Positions 24,498 to 32,129 are shown, numbered from the stretch's first letter. The stretch is DNA of 39,784 nt from a virus (IMGVR_UViG_3300034093_005134:1-39784), one strand, 5' to 3'. Numbers and translations: made by a program. Notes: a model not told the origin generated them from the letters alone.

Positions 24498-25304
24498 TTA
24501 AACGTCCCGCAGCAGCAGCGCCTCGGCCATGTCCTGCCAGTCCGGGTCGGTCTTGACAAAGTTCGCCATCTGGATCACAGTGCGAATGCTCAGCAGCCGC
24601 ACGCGCTCCAGGTGCTGATCCAGCCACTGCACCATGTTCTCTGCCTGCTTCTTGCTGAGGCGGTTGTCTGCAAGGAAGTCCGCATCAAACACCACCTGCT
24701 TGACCCGCACAAACACTTCGGTCTTGGTGTGGATGCGCATGTCAACGTAGAGGCTGCGGCTGAGCAGGGCCTCATAGTGCGGAGCCATCTTGTTCTGCTT
24801 GGCAATCTCACGCACAAAGTCGATGTTGGTGATAAACAGCACTGCACCCTTGAACTCAAAGCTACGCGGGATGTCTTCCTCGTTCAGTACCCGGCTTTCC
24901 TTGTTCCAGTGAACGCGGCGGGTCTTGCCCGTGTCCAGCGCAGCCTTGAGAATGTTCATGGCGTCGAGATCGCCAAACACGCTGTCGCAGTCATCAATCA
25001 CCAGCACTGAGCCCTGCTCGCAGCACTCCCAAAGGGCGCGGTAAAGGCCAATGGCGCTCATGCTGCCCTTGACGCTTTGGTAGCGAATCTTGCCCTGCGC
25101 TTCGGCAATGTTCAGTTCACGCTCGAGGCTGTGGGTCTTGCCGCAGCCCGGGGCGCCGCTGACGATAGCGGCATTGATATGTCCCAGCACCACACCGCGA
25201 GCTACCTTGTCCAGCACGGCAAAGCTCTTGAGGATACGGGCATGGATGGCATCGAGGCTTTCCCCAACGCGGGCAGCTTCGGTATTCTTACGCGGACGAG
25301 CCAT
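24498..25304 (-). CDS. AAA-type ATPase
   Basis: 268 residues from ATG 25304; the frame extends upstream but that part contains the promoter. Walker A SGAPGCGKTHSLE, Walker B VLVIDDCDSVFGD, sensor-1 VLFITNIDF and an arginine-rich C-terminal lid (SIRTVIQMANFV). Resembles phage helicase-loader or ATPase proteins that remodel DNA or protein complexes. Unlike its neighbours it is GC-rich with strongly biased codons. It has a strong promoter (25340-25367) and lies upstream of a long perfect terminator, so it forms a single-gene transcription unit. Confidence 0.82.
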   Translation of the reverse strand: MARPRKNTEAARVGESLDAIHARILKSFAVLDKVARGVVLGHINAAIVSGAPGCGKTHSLERELNIAEAQGKIRYQSVKGSMSAIGLYRALWECCEQGSVLVIDDCDSVFGDLDAMNILKAALDTGKTRRVHWNKESRVLNEEDIPRSFEFKGAVLFITNIDFVREIAKQNKMAPHYEALLSRSLYVDMRIHTKTEVFVRVKQVVFDADFLADNRLSKKQAENMVQWLDQHLERVRLLSIRTVIQMANFVKTDPDWQDMAEALLLRDV

Positions 25305-25339
25305 GTAGCTTGCACCTTGTCTGTTGCGTCTATGAGCCC

Positions 25340-25367
25340 ATAATAGCATGTCAGCAGGCGTTGTCAA
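25340..25367 (-). promoter_or_regulatory. AAA ATPase promoter
   Basis: TTGACA (25362-25367), 16 bases ending TGC, TATTAT (25340-25345). Confidence 0.85.
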
Positions 25368-25407
25368 CCATAAAACGCCCAGCCGCCAAAAGTTTTTTGA
25401 AAAAAAT

Positions 25408-25421
25408 CTCAGCTAGCTGAG
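25408..25421. repeat. 14-bp perfect palindrome
   Basis: CTCAGCTAGCTGAG upstream of the ATPase promoter, next to two copies of ATGCTGAC (25424-25431, 25440-25447). Operator-like; no regulator known. Confidence 0.5.
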
Positions 25422-25474
25422 CATGCTGACATACGCAGGATGCTGACGAACAGCACGACAGAGCGCAAAATCCG

Positions 25475-25525
25475 CTAACCTATTGATGTTGTTGGTGCAA
25501 GAACACCAGCTAAGCTATTGATATC
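25475..25525 (+). repeat. paired 35-bp-spaced motif, copy B
   Basis: CTAACCTATTGATGTTGTTGG (first 17 bases of the motif at 25475-25491) and CTAAGCTATTGATATC at 25510-25525, starts 35 bp apart, preceded by GCACGACAGAGCG (25453-25465) as in copy A. A single related site, TAAGCTATTGATATTG, is at 31198-31213. Confidence 0.75.
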
Positions 25526-25871
25526 ACTCGTCGCGCAGCTCATAATAGCCACAGTCCAGCTTGTGCCACAGTTGGTCGAGGTATGTTTCCAAGCTAGCTA
25601 GGCTGGCTGTGGCTTTTGTGTCACACACTGTGACATGCATCACACACTCGCCATCCTGCCCATATAGAACCACCCGGGGCTCATATGTGATTTCCGGCCC
25701 GGGACGTTGAGGCCATTGCTGCCAATTATATTCATGGATATCAATGAAGTAGCGTGTGCCCCGTTGATCCTTAACGATTTTTTGCCAAAACCACGCATCC
25801 CATGCATCTCGGGCAAGGCTGTTGGACCATCGTCGATAGCCCCCTTGCTTTAGCTCTTGCTCGCTAAGCAT
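25524..25871 (-). CDS. small hypothetical protein
   Basis: 115 residues from ATG 25871, chosen because AAGGAG lies six bases upstream and the open frame further up contains the promoter. Rich in Trp and Tyr (RRWSNSLARDAWDAWFWQK, YNWQQW, GYYELRDE), alternating strands (RYFIDIHEY, RVVLYGQD, VMHVTV). A mixed alpha/beta phage mini-protein, function unknown. Promoter -35 at 25917-25922. Confidence 0.65.
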   Translation of the reverse strand: MLSEQELKQGGYRRWSNSLARDAWDAWFWQKIVKDQRGTRYFIDIHEYNWQQWPQRPGPEITYEPRVVLYGQDGECVMHVTVCDTKATASLASLETYLDQLWHKLDCGYYELRDE

Positions 25872-25893
25872 GACATTCTCCTTCAACACCCGT

Positions 25894-25922
25894 AACCTAG
25901 CATGGCTCTCCGGGCGTGTCAA
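25894..25922 (-). promoter_or_regulatory. early-type promoter
   Basis: TTGACA (25917-25922), 17 bases ending TGC, TAGGTT (25894-25899); A/T tract and TTGG just upstream. Confidence 0.7.
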
Positions 25923-25968
25923 CCAATAATTTCACAAACTTTTTGATTGACACGCCTGTCCACATATG

Positions 25969-26193
25969 CTAGCGGGTGACAACGTGCAGGCGGGTTACAC
26001 CGTATGCAGTTTTCACCAGCTTGCTGCGATAGCCGTGCTTTTTGAGTGCATCAGCCGCAGCTTGGTAATCAGGTAGCTCAAAGCCCCAAACCTTGATGCT
26101 ACGCCCACCAAGGATTTTATCATTAAACATTAAAATTCCGGAATTCCGGGAAATCATCACGCTGCGAACAATTTTACCAGGTGTAAAGGACAT
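25969..26193 (-). CDS. small protein of the GGRSIKVWG pair
   Basis: 74 residues from ATG 26193 (GAGG upstream). Paralog of the protein at 2887-3120: both have an N-terminal basic segment, then FNDK..-GGRSIKVWG, DY..A.D.....G....LVKT. The pair shows that this tiny fold was duplicated and moved within the genome. Promoter TTGACA/TACAAC at 26222-26250. Function unknown. Confidence 0.7.
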   Translation of the reverse strand: MSFTPGKIVRSVMISRNSGILMFNDKILGGRSIKVWGFELPDYQAAADALKKHGYRSKLVKTAYGVTRLHVVTR

Positions 26194-26221
26194 TTCTACC
26201 TCATGTGTTGCGTACAACACC

Positions 26222-26250
26222 GTTGTAACATGAGGCTGTCTAGGTGTCAA
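26222..26250 (-). promoter_or_regulatory. early-type promoter
   Basis: TTGACA (26245-26250), 17 bases, TACAAC (26222-26227). Confidence 0.65.
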
Positions 26251-26555
26251 GCAGGTGTTGGCTCAATGGTGCAAACCAAAGGGTAGCCGTGGCTGCGAGC
26301 ACTGAACATAGTTTCTTCCTGTTTTTGCCGAGCTGTCTCGTGAGTGTATGTGCCTGCTATTCCTCGGCCGTCATGATGAATCTTCAACATCAGTTCGCTA
26401 GCTGTTTCAAAGCTTTGATGAAAGATTTGCATGAGAACTAATACCACAAACTCCATGGCTGTTTTATCATCGTTGTGCAGAACCACATTCCATCTAGTCG
26501 GTTGGGCTAGAAGTGTTTGGGTAGTTGTTTGTTCAATAATTTCCACAGAGCTCAT
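26247..26555 (-). CDS. clpS: ClpS, adaptor for ATP-dependent Clp protease
   Basis: 102 residues from ATG 26555, the usual ClpS length; the upstream extension covers a terminator. N-end-rule degron pocket: RWNVVLHNDDKTAMEFVVLV with the paired Asp, and LMLKIHHDGRGIAGTYTHE with the pocket His. It would hand proteins with destabilising N-terminal residues to ClpAP, or block other ClpA substrates. ClpA is not in the window, so it probably acts with host ClpAP. Directly downstream of the Hsp20 terminator, so its expression would depend on read-through or a promoter not seen. Confidence 0.95.
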   Translation of the reverse strand: MSSVEIIEQTTTQTLLAQPTRWNVVLHNDDKTAMEFVVLVLMQIFHQSFETASELMLKIHHDGRGIAGTYTHETARQKQEETMFSARSHGYPLVCTIEPTPA

Positions 26556-26567
26556 GTTCACAACACT

Positions 26568-26597
26568 AAAAACCAAGGGCAGTTTACCTGCCCTTGG
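26568..26597 (-). terminator. rho-independent terminator after hsp20
   Basis: On the minus strand CCAAGGGCAG (26588-26597) pairs with CTGCCCTTGG (26573-26582), then T5. Lies between hsp20 and clpS. Confidence 0.88.
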
Positions 26598-26604
26598 TAA
26601 TATT

Positions 26605-27078
26605 TTAACCTTGAGTTTCTGGTTTTGCAAGTGCTGGGCTGGAAAAGCCCACGGGGATCTTGCGTGGTAGATGTGCTTCGGGTATCTCTTGTTGGAAATC
26701 CACAGTGAGAATGCCGTTTTCCAACCGTGTTCCAGAAACTTTCACCCAGTTGTCCAACCAAAAACTACGACGGAACTGCCTTTGTGCAATACCTTTAAAC
26801 AGATATTCACGGCTGTGGGAAGTTGCAGCATGACCTGTGATTGTCAGCAAAGTATCTTGTTGCACAATCTCGATGTCATCTGCTGTGTAACCAGCTACAG
26901 CCATGGTCAAGCGGTATTGATTTTCACTAAGACGTTCAATGTCATAGGGTGGAAAACCAGTGTTGCTGTTTTGTCTCACATAGTCCAGTGTGCGGAAAGT
27001 TGGTTCCATTCCCACACTGAAGCGATTGAGTTCAGTCAGCATGTTGTTCATATATTCAGCAAGAGCGTTTGTACGCAT
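26605..27078 (-). CDS. Hsp20/IbpA-type small heat shock protein
   Basis: 157 residues. Alpha-crystallin domain from about 44 to 134: YDIERLSENQYRLTMAVAGY, DDIEIVQQDTLLTITGHA, IAQRQFRRSFWLDNWVKV, and LENGILTVDF with the following I-P-E segment. A C-terminal PRKIPV gives the I/L-x-I/V-like anchoring motif for oligomerisation. Holdase that keeps unfolding proteins soluble, handing them to DnaK. Small Hsp genes are known in cyanophages. AAGGAG ribosome site; a 13-bp inverted repeat sits between promoter and gene; a rho-independent terminator follows. Confidence 0.95.
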   Translation of the reverse strand: MRTNALAEYMNNMLTELNRFSVGMEPTFRTLDYVRQNSNTGFPPYDIERLSENQYRLTMAVAGYTADDIEIVQQDTLLTITGHAATSHSREYLFKGIAQRQFRRSFWLDNWVKVSGTRLENGILTVDFQQEIPEAHLPRKIPVGFSSPALAKPETQG

Positions 27079-27103
27079 GATATTTTCTCCTTGAAAAGCG
27101 AGT

Positions 27104-27140
27104 TAGCATGCAGAACCCCATTTGAGCGTTCTGCATGCTA
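27104..27140. repeat. 13-bp inverted repeat before hsp20
   Basis: TAGCATGCAGAAC (27104-27116) and GTTCTGCATGCTA (27128-27140), perfect, 11-base centre. It abuts the -10 box and spans the likely start of transcription, so it is either an operator or a 5' leader hairpin that could be temperature sensitive. Confidence 0.7.
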
Positions 27141-27141
27141 T

Positions 27142-27170
27142 TATTTAATAACGCACTACTGCTTTGTCAA
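27142..27170 (-). promoter_or_regulatory. hsp20 promoter
   Basis: TTGACA (27165-27170), 17 bases, TAAATA (27142-27147). Confidence 0.6.
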
Positions 27171-27173
27171 GTG

Positions 27174-27449
27174 TTAGTTGGAGGTTTTTGTAGGTTTATT
27201 GACTTTTTTAGCAGGAGCATCAAGTTCCATGATTTGAGCATGCCTCTTGCGCCAGCGAAGCTTGGCTTCTGCCAAACGGCGGCGGCGTTGCACACTGGGT
27301 GGTTCATAATGTTTGCGACTGCGTAGTTCTTTGTTGACACCTTCGCTGTTCATGCGACGCTTGAGTGTGGCAATGGCCTTTTCAATGTCGTTGTTGTAGA
27401 CCTTGACAGTCATACCTTTTTTCTTCAGCTGAAAATCATCAGATTCCAT
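27174..27449 (-). CDS. rpsU: ribosomal protein bS21
   Basis: 91 residues. The bS21 core is intact: MTVKVYNNDIEKAIATLKRR (13-32), then NKELRSRKHYEPPSVQRRRR and a basic extension ending AKKVNKPTKTSN. The start at 27449 adds 12 residues before the usual MTV; the internal ATG has its purine-rich run too close to serve. bS21 contacts the anti-Shine-Dalgarno region of 16S rRNA, and copies in huge phages are thought to redirect initiation to phage mRNA. Sits just after IF3 with its own TTGACA promoter. Confidence 0.96.
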   Translation of the reverse strand: MESDDFQLKKKGMTVKVYNNDIEKAIATLKRRMNSEGVNKELRSRKHYEPPSVQRRRRLAEAKLRWRKRHAQIMELDAPAKKVNKPTKTSN

Positions 27450-27474
27450 GTTGTTATTCCCAATATTTGTGATA

Positions 27475-27503
27475 AAGCTAACGGGCATTGCCCCAGTTGT
27501 CAA
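27475..27503 (-). promoter_or_regulatory. bS21 gene promoter (weak -10)
   Basis: TTGACA (27498-27503), 17 bases, TAGCTT (27475-27480). Confidence 0.45.
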
Positions 27504-27506
27504 TTT

Positions 27507-28064
27507 TTATTTCACAGGACTGATTATAGCTGTGATGTGATTGCCCTGCATTTCCGGGGTCTTTTCCAACTTGTAGTTTTGCAAGCCGTTGATAAATGTT
27601 TGAATCAACTGTATGCCAATGTCGCTGTGACGAACTTCTCGGCCACGAAACTTCATGACTACTTTGACTTTGTTTTGTTCGTTTAAAAACATCTGTGCGT
27701 TTTTTTGTTTAACTGCTAGATCATGACTGTCAGTAACCGGACGCAGTTGAATTTCTTTTACATGAATGGCATTTTGTCGGGCTGCACGATCTTGTTCTTT
27801 TTTGGCTTGACGCAAGTTGTAGATATGCTTTTTGGCATCCATGATTTTGGCAACAGGAGGCTGTGCTTGTGCGTTAACCAACACTAGGTCCAAGCCTTGA
27901 TCTTGAGCTATTCGCATAGCTTGAGCTGTGGACATATTCTGAGGACGACCACTGTTGTCCACAAGTAGAACTTCACGTGGAATAATGTCTTGATTATATA
28001 CCACACTCTCAGCAATGGGATCACGCGGCTTTTGTCTGAGCCCTCTCAGCATGCGGTTTTTCAT
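27507..28064 (-). CDS. infC: translation initiation factor IF-3
   Basis: 185 residues, full length with both domains: N-domain [21 protein letters not shown], linker ([20 protein letters not shown]) and C-domain [15 protein letters not shown] with [14 protein letters not shown], the conserved 30S-binding surface. IF3 controls start-codon fidelity and keeps subunits apart. Its ATG overlaps the ClpX stop (ATGA), so the two are translationally coupled. Next to bS21 this suggests deliberate adjustment of host initiation. Phage IF3 genes have been reported in huge phages. Confidence 0.96.
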   Translation of the reverse strand: MKNRMLRGLRQKPRDPIAESVVYNQDIIPREVLLVDNSGRPQNMSTAQAMRIAQDQGLDLVLVNAQAQPPVAKIMDAKKHIYNLRQAKKEQDRAARQNAIHVKEIQLRPVTDSHDLAVKQKNAQMFLNEQNKVKVVMKFRGREVRHSDIGIQLIQTFINGLQNYKLEKTPEMQGNHITAIISPVK

Positions 28065-29299
28065 TGAGCTGCCTTTTCTGTGCGATAAATCATAAGTGGT
28101 TCATGTCCTTGTGCTAAAAAATCTCGTGTAATTACAATAGTTTCTGTGTTGTTTGCTGCTAGTTGAGGAAGCTGGAACTGTAGTTCCAACAGGGCTTCTT
28201 CAAGTATAGCACGTAGGCCTCGAGCACCTACATGGGTTGCCACCGCTTTGCGAGCTATTTCTTCAATAGCCTCGGGGGCAAAATCCAGTTTTACGCCATC
28301 CACGGCAAAAAGGGCTTGGAACTGGCTGATAATGCTGTTACGCGGTTGGGTCAAAATATGTTGCAGTTCCAGTTGTGACAGGTCTTGGAAAGGCACACGT
28401 ATGGGCAAACGTCCAATCATTTCGGGAATGATGCCAAACTTGGTCAAGTCAGCACCTGTTACTTGTTTTAACAAATGGCTGCGACTAAGTTTGACTGTTT
28501 CACTAAAAGAGTCAGTGCTGAACCCCATGCGAGTGTTTGTGGTGTTTACTCGCTGCTCGATGATTTTTTCCAAACCTTCAAAACTACCACCCACAATGAA
28601 CAAAATATTGGTTGTGTCGATTGTGATATATTCGCCTTGTGGATTTTTCCTACCACCCTGAGGTGGTACTTTTACTTCACATCCCTCGATCATTTTCAAA
28701 AGTGCTTGCTGTACACCTTCACCGCTGACATCTCTAGTAATGCTGGTGTTTTCGCTTTTACGACCTTTTTTGTCAATCTCATCAATGTAAATGATGCCTT
28801 GTTGAGTTTTCTCAACATCGTTTTGACTGGCAGCTAGCAAACGAGCTATTATGTCCTCAACATCAAGTCCCACATATCCACTTTCAGTCAAGCTAGTGGC
28901 ATCTACAATAACAAATGGAACATCTAGATATTCACTTATGCATTTCAGCATGTGAGTTTTACCCACGCCGCTGCTGCCGATAATCAGCATGTTGCTTTTT
29001 TCTATCCGGGGATGACGATCGCCATGTTTAATCCGTTTATAGTGATTACACACAGCCACACTGAGTAGCTTTTTGGCATGATCTTGACCAATAACATATT
29101 GATCAAGATGTTCTTTTATACTTAAGGGAGTTCGTGTCTTGTCAGTTTTGTCTGATGTTTCTTTCGTATGAAGTATGTCGTAACATAAGTTGATACATTC
29201 ATTACATATAAAAACACCATTACCACTTATGAGTTTCTTCACTTGCATTTGATTTTGGTTGCAGAAGTTGCAAACATGCAAGTCTTTGCTCGCGGCCAT
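28061..29299 (-). CDS. clpX: ClpX, AAA+ unfoldase
   Basis: 412 residues, full length. N-terminal zinc-binding domain (Cys10, Cys13, Cys32, Cys35), Walker A GSSGVGKT (108-115), pore-1 loop GYVG (141-144), Walker [10 protein letters not shown] (169-177). The RKH pore loop reads RKN (217-219), and the ClpP-docking tripeptide is MGF (258-260) instead of IGF/LGF. The changes could shift substrate choice and ClpP affinity. It may form hybrid ClpXP with host ClpP or remodel phage complexes alone. Promoter TTGACA/CATTAT with 17-base spacing (29332-29360). Confidence 0.97.
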   Translation of the reverse strand: MAASKDLHVCNFCNQNQMQVKKLISGNGVFICNECINLCYDILHTKETSDKTDKTRTPLSIKEHLDQYVIGQDHAKKLLSVAVCNHYKRIKHGDRHPRIEKSNMLIIGSSGVGKTHMLKCISEYLDVPFVIVDATSLTESGYVGLDVEDIIARLLAASQNDVEKTQQGIIYIDEIDKKGRKSENTSITRDVSGEGVQQALLKMIEGCEVKVPPQGGRKNPQGEYITIDTTNILFIVGGSFEGLEKIIEQRVNTTNTRMGFSTDSFSETVKLSRSHLLKQVTGADLTKFGIIPEMIGRLPIRVPFQDLSQLELQHILTQPRNSIISQFQALFAVDGVKLDFAPEAIEEIARKAVATHVGARGLRAILEEALLELQFQLPQLAANNTETIVITRDFLAQGHEPLMIYRTEKAAQ

Positions 29300-29331
29300 C
29301 AGCCATTTGATCCTTTAAACGCATTTACGCA

Positions 29332-29360
29332 ATAATGCTGTTGTGATAGCTGCTTGTCAA
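29332..29360 (-). promoter_or_regulatory. clpX-infC promoter
   Basis: TTGACA (29355-29360), 17 bases, CATTAT (29332-29337). Confidence 0.65.
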
Positions 29361-29368
29361 TACAGCTA

Positions 29369-30517
29369 TCACACATAAGCAACTTGGGTAACTGTGATGT
29401 TGTTTTCAATAGTGGCAATGTTTGCTATAGCATCCCAGGGTTCTGCTGTGATATATGTCACTCGTGCAGCATTGGGACGATCTGTTTGAACTCCATATGT
29501 TTGCAAAGTGGGATCAAAAACATTGCGATTGCTGCCAAGAGTTTTTACAAGAGCACGAGCAACACTGCGCTTGACAGCAGCTTCGGCAGTCAACACAGTG
29601 CCCGGGCTGGGTTCTGTGCTGGTAGCTACAGTTGTTACCCAATCCACACTGTTATAGCCCACTGTAAACTGCAATGTGGTTACAGCAGCATTGCCGTCTT
29701 GATTGCCTGTTGTAACCCAACTGCCCAGATATGCTGGAGTTGCCATGTTTTCAAGTTCCATGACGATTTGGGTATAACGCAAGTTGGCGCGATCCTTGTT
29801 CTCACTTAGGGCCAATGTTACCGGACTACCACCATGATTGCCCCCAGTAAAGCCCAGTTGTGAGATATTTGCTCCGCCTAGCTGATAGGCTTGGTTGTAA
29901 ACGCTGGCAAGTTGAATTTTACCACCGGAAAGTTGAGCAATAACTCCAGTTTCACCTTGGCGAGAGTTAATAGCGGTTACTGCGCCTACTATTGTTGTTG
30001 TTCCAGTAAATGCAATATTTACACCGTTAATGGTAATCACATCGCCTGCACCAAAGTTGCTGACTGTGCCACCAATTTCGCTAACGCCTGCACGATATGT
30101 GCTGGCAGGAATTCCCAGTTTAGCCAAAGCGGTGCCATTACCTTCAGCTACATAGAAAGGATATCCCATGCTGTCGATAACATTGGTCAAAGTCAAGCAG
30201 TTGGCATTAAATTGATTGGTAGCAGTTACGTTTGTGAACTTGCTGGTTGTTTGAACTTTGGCAATAATGTCTGCTAGCAAATCGTTGTCATCAAACACAA
30301 CATTGTAACCATTGATAACAATAGTTTCATTGTTGCTCATTACATTGCTGGTAATAGCAGTATTGCCAGTTACCCAAACTCGCTGATTGTATTTTCTAGC
30401 TGTGCCTACATCAACACCACCTGCTTGATTGCCAGTCAACGCATTGTAGTTGGTTGGTGATGCTCCGTTTACGGTCACAGTGTAGTAAATTGGATAAGGG
30501 CTGTAGTTCTGTGTCAT
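29369..30517 (-). CDS. probable virion structural protein
   Basis: 382 residues from ATG 30517 (AAGGAA nearby), with a TAAATA late-type box 23 bases upstream. Composition is that of secreted or particle proteins: Asn, Thr, Gly, Ala and Val rich, no Cys cluster, repeated beta units such as NETIVINGYNVVFDDNDLLADIIAKVQ and a matching GDVITINGVNIAFTGTTTIVGAV (about 87 and 185), which look like flagellin/LysM-type repeat modules. Probably a tail, fibre or capsid decoration protein; the exact role cannot be read. Confidence 0.6.
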   Translation of the reverse strand: MTQNYSPYPIYYTVTVNGASPTNYNALTGNQAGGVDVGTARKYNQRVWVTGNTAITSNVMSNNETIVINGYNVVFDDNDLLADIIAKVQTTSKFTNVTATNQFNANCLTLTNVIDSMGYPFYVAEGNGTALAKLGIPASTYRAGVSEIGGTVSNFGAGDVITINGVNIAFTGTTTIVGAVTAINSRQGETGVIAQLSGGKIQLASVYNQAYQLGGANISQLGFTGGNHGGSPVTLALSENKDRANLRYTQIVMELENMATPAYLGSWVTTGNQDGNAAVTTLQFTVGYNSVDWVTTVATSTEPSPGTVLTAEAAVKRSVARALVKTLGSNRNVFDPTLQTYGVQTDRPNAARVTYITAEPWDAIANIATIENNITVTQVAYV

Positions 30518-30540
30518 AACTGTTCCTTGTGATTGCAAAG

Positions 30541-30548
30541 TATTTATC
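30541..30548 (-). promoter_or_regulatory. late-type GATAAATA box
   Basis: T4-late-like GATAAATA with TAAATA at 30541-30546, 23 bases before the ATG of the probable virion protein. Confidence 0.5.
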
Positions 30549-30561
30549 ACAATCCCATTGT

Positions 30562-31137
30562 CTATACACGCTTGACTTTTGCAGAATTTCTTGACTGAAC
30601 TGCCATGAACTTGCTATGCCCAATTACAGCAACTCGTTGAGCTCGATTTGCCCATACAGGATTAACTCGCCGGCTGTGAAAATGTGTTGCTCCACGAGTG
30701 GGGTCTTTTGTTTGCCCTTGGTAAACTTGATATGCCAATTTTTGACTATCCAGCCAAGCTTGTGGCTCACGAGCATGACGTGCAGATTTCACTGTCCAAC
30801 TAAACTGCGGGCGTTTACGTCCATTGTAGTAGCTGTATTGAAATATAGTGTTGCAAATGTCAGGATCATAGCTAGCGTGCTGTGTTCTATTCAATGTAAC
30901 ATGTGCCACAGCAAGTTTCTCCTGTAAAATACTGCCGCGGGCTTCGTGATAAATGTTCATGGCCAAACAACTTACTGAGCGCCGGCCTTGCCCATCAAGG
31001 TTCGAAGCATTACGGTAGGTGATAGGCATGTGGTAAAACCACTTGTTCATTTGTGTGTTATCAACATGAAATTCTGCATGGCTTGGTGAAGCTGTGAAAA
31101 TCACAGCCGCCACAGCAAGTGACTTGATAAGTTTCAT
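30562..31137 (-). CDS. secreted cell wall hydrolase, SleB/CwlJ type
   Basis: 191 residues from ATG 31137 (AAAGGAG at eight bases). Cleavable signal peptide KLIKSLAVAAVIFTASPSHA with a likely cut after SHA. The Hydrolase_2 (SleB) domain follows: SCLAMNIYHEARGS, catalytic Glu65, then VAHVTLNRTQ and THFHSRRVNPVWA. Members are peptidoglycan lytic transglycosylases or amidases. With a Sec signal, this may be an export-dependent endolysin or a periplasmic wall remodeller. Strong promoter (31158-31186) suggests it is not tied to the late boxes. Confidence 0.88.
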   Translation of the reverse strand: MKLIKSLAVAAVIFTASPSHAEFHVDNTQMNKWFYHMPITYRNASNLDGQGRRSVSCLAMNIYHEARGSILQEKLAVAHVTLNRTQHASYDPDICNTIFQYSYYNGRKRPQFSWTVKSARHAREPQAWLDSQKLAYQVYQGQTKDPTRGATHFHSRRVNPVWANRAQRVAVIGHSKFMAVQSRNSAKVKRV

Positions 31138-31157
31138 TGTTATTACTCCTTTGTAGC

Positions 31158-31186
31158 ATGGTAGCAGTGGGATACGCAAATGTCAA
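31158..31186 (-). promoter_or_regulatory. cell wall hydrolase promoter
   Basis: TTGACA (31181-31186), 17 bases ending TGC, TACCAT (31158-31163). Confidence 0.7.
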
Positions 31187-31322
31187 TAGTGAGTTTATAA
31201 GCTATTGATATTGCTTGCTATTTTTACTAAATATCCCTGGTTTTTGCCCCTTATGTATTTGCTTGAAAACGTTTACTGTAGTATATATGTCTAGACTTAA
31301 AAATCCACTGAGTTCATGAATC

Positions 31323-31667
31323 ATGAGACAAGTAACCCAAGACGAGCAGGCACTTTGGCACACTTATATGAACAAACTAACCAGCATGCCGGCGCTGGTA
31401 CCCTATCGCCCGGTGCGGCGACGCTCTTATATCCTGGACTTGCACAAATACACTGTGCAACAGGCTTTCAATAAGTGCCAAGATTTCATCCAAGAGCATT
31501 TAGAACAAGGATCACATTATGTAACTGTGATCACAGGTCGAGGTGGCCCTATTGCTCAGGAGTTTACTCTGTGGTGTCAAAACTGGTTGGGGGTGGCCAA
31601 GGTTGTTCCCTTGGATGGTGATCCGCAATCAGCTGGCAGCTGGATGGTTTACTTACACCGGCGGTAA
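31323..31667 (+). CDS. Smr-domain protein
   Basis: 114 residues. Smr (small MutS-related) signature: YILDLHKYTVQQAFNKC, then HYVTVITGRGG and AGSWMVYLHRR at the end. Smr domains nick branched DNA or cleave collided-ribosome mRNA (SmrB). In a phage so rich in translation genes an mRNA-cleaving role is possible; DNA repair is equally likely. The DLHx motif lacks the usual Gly after His. No clear ribosome site before the ATG. Confidence 0.82.
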   Translation: MRQVTQDEQALWHTYMNKLTSMPALVPYRPVRRRSYILDLHKYTVQQAFNKCQDFIQEHLEQGSHYVTVITGRGGPIAQEFTLWCQNWLGVAKVVPLDGDPQSAGSWMVYLHRR

Positions 31668-32129
31668 ACTGCCTGCCAGTATGACATACATGTGCAGTGA
31701 TTGCAGTTGAGCTTGATCACCTGCTATTGATGCTTGAATGTCATATGTATGACTGTAATACCAGTTGAGTTGAGGCATGTAATGCTGGCAGTATAGTTGA
31801 TTGTTCCAAACAACACGATCTACCCAGTCATATTCTGACTGATCCATAATAACTCGCCAAGTGTCTCGGTCATTTCCCTGTTCATATTGATAAACTTTGC
31901 TGGTTATGGCCAGAGAAAAGTCACTATGCAAAATCCAAATTTGCGGTTCTCCCCAACCCCCACGACTATATTGCATCAACAAATTATGCTGGGGTGCATA
32001 GTATTCACTGACCTTTGTTCGCGGGCTGCCTGTGAGCCAGTGTGGCCGTTTGAGCTTGTCAACAATCATGGCCACAGCAGGCCAATCTTGGATTTGCAAA
32101 ACATCAGTATAATGCGAAAACAATGTCAT
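31653..32129 (-). CDS. hypothetical protein
   Basis: 158 residues, Trp/Tyr/His/Gln rich, beta-like (PQIWILHSDFSLAITSKVYQY, RVVWNNQLYCQHYM, MYVILAGSLPPV). No motif recognised. Tail-to-tail overlap of 15 bases with the Smr gene. The ATG at 32129 has no strong ribosome site. Confidence 0.6.
   Translation of the reverse strand: MTLFSHYTDVLQIQDWPAVAMIVDKLKRPHWLTGSPRTKVSEYYAPQHNLLMQYSRGGWGEPQIWILHSDFSLAITSKVYQYEQGNDRDTWRVIMDQSEYDWVDRVVWNNQLYCQHYMPQLNWYYSHTYDIQASIAGDQAQLQSLHMYVILAGSLPPV

Noticed and set aside
24471-25010. Plus-strand ORF of 179 codons opposite the AAA ATPase gene
   Set aside because: Antisense to a gene with clear Walker motifs; its translation is low in motifs and starts inside a terminator.
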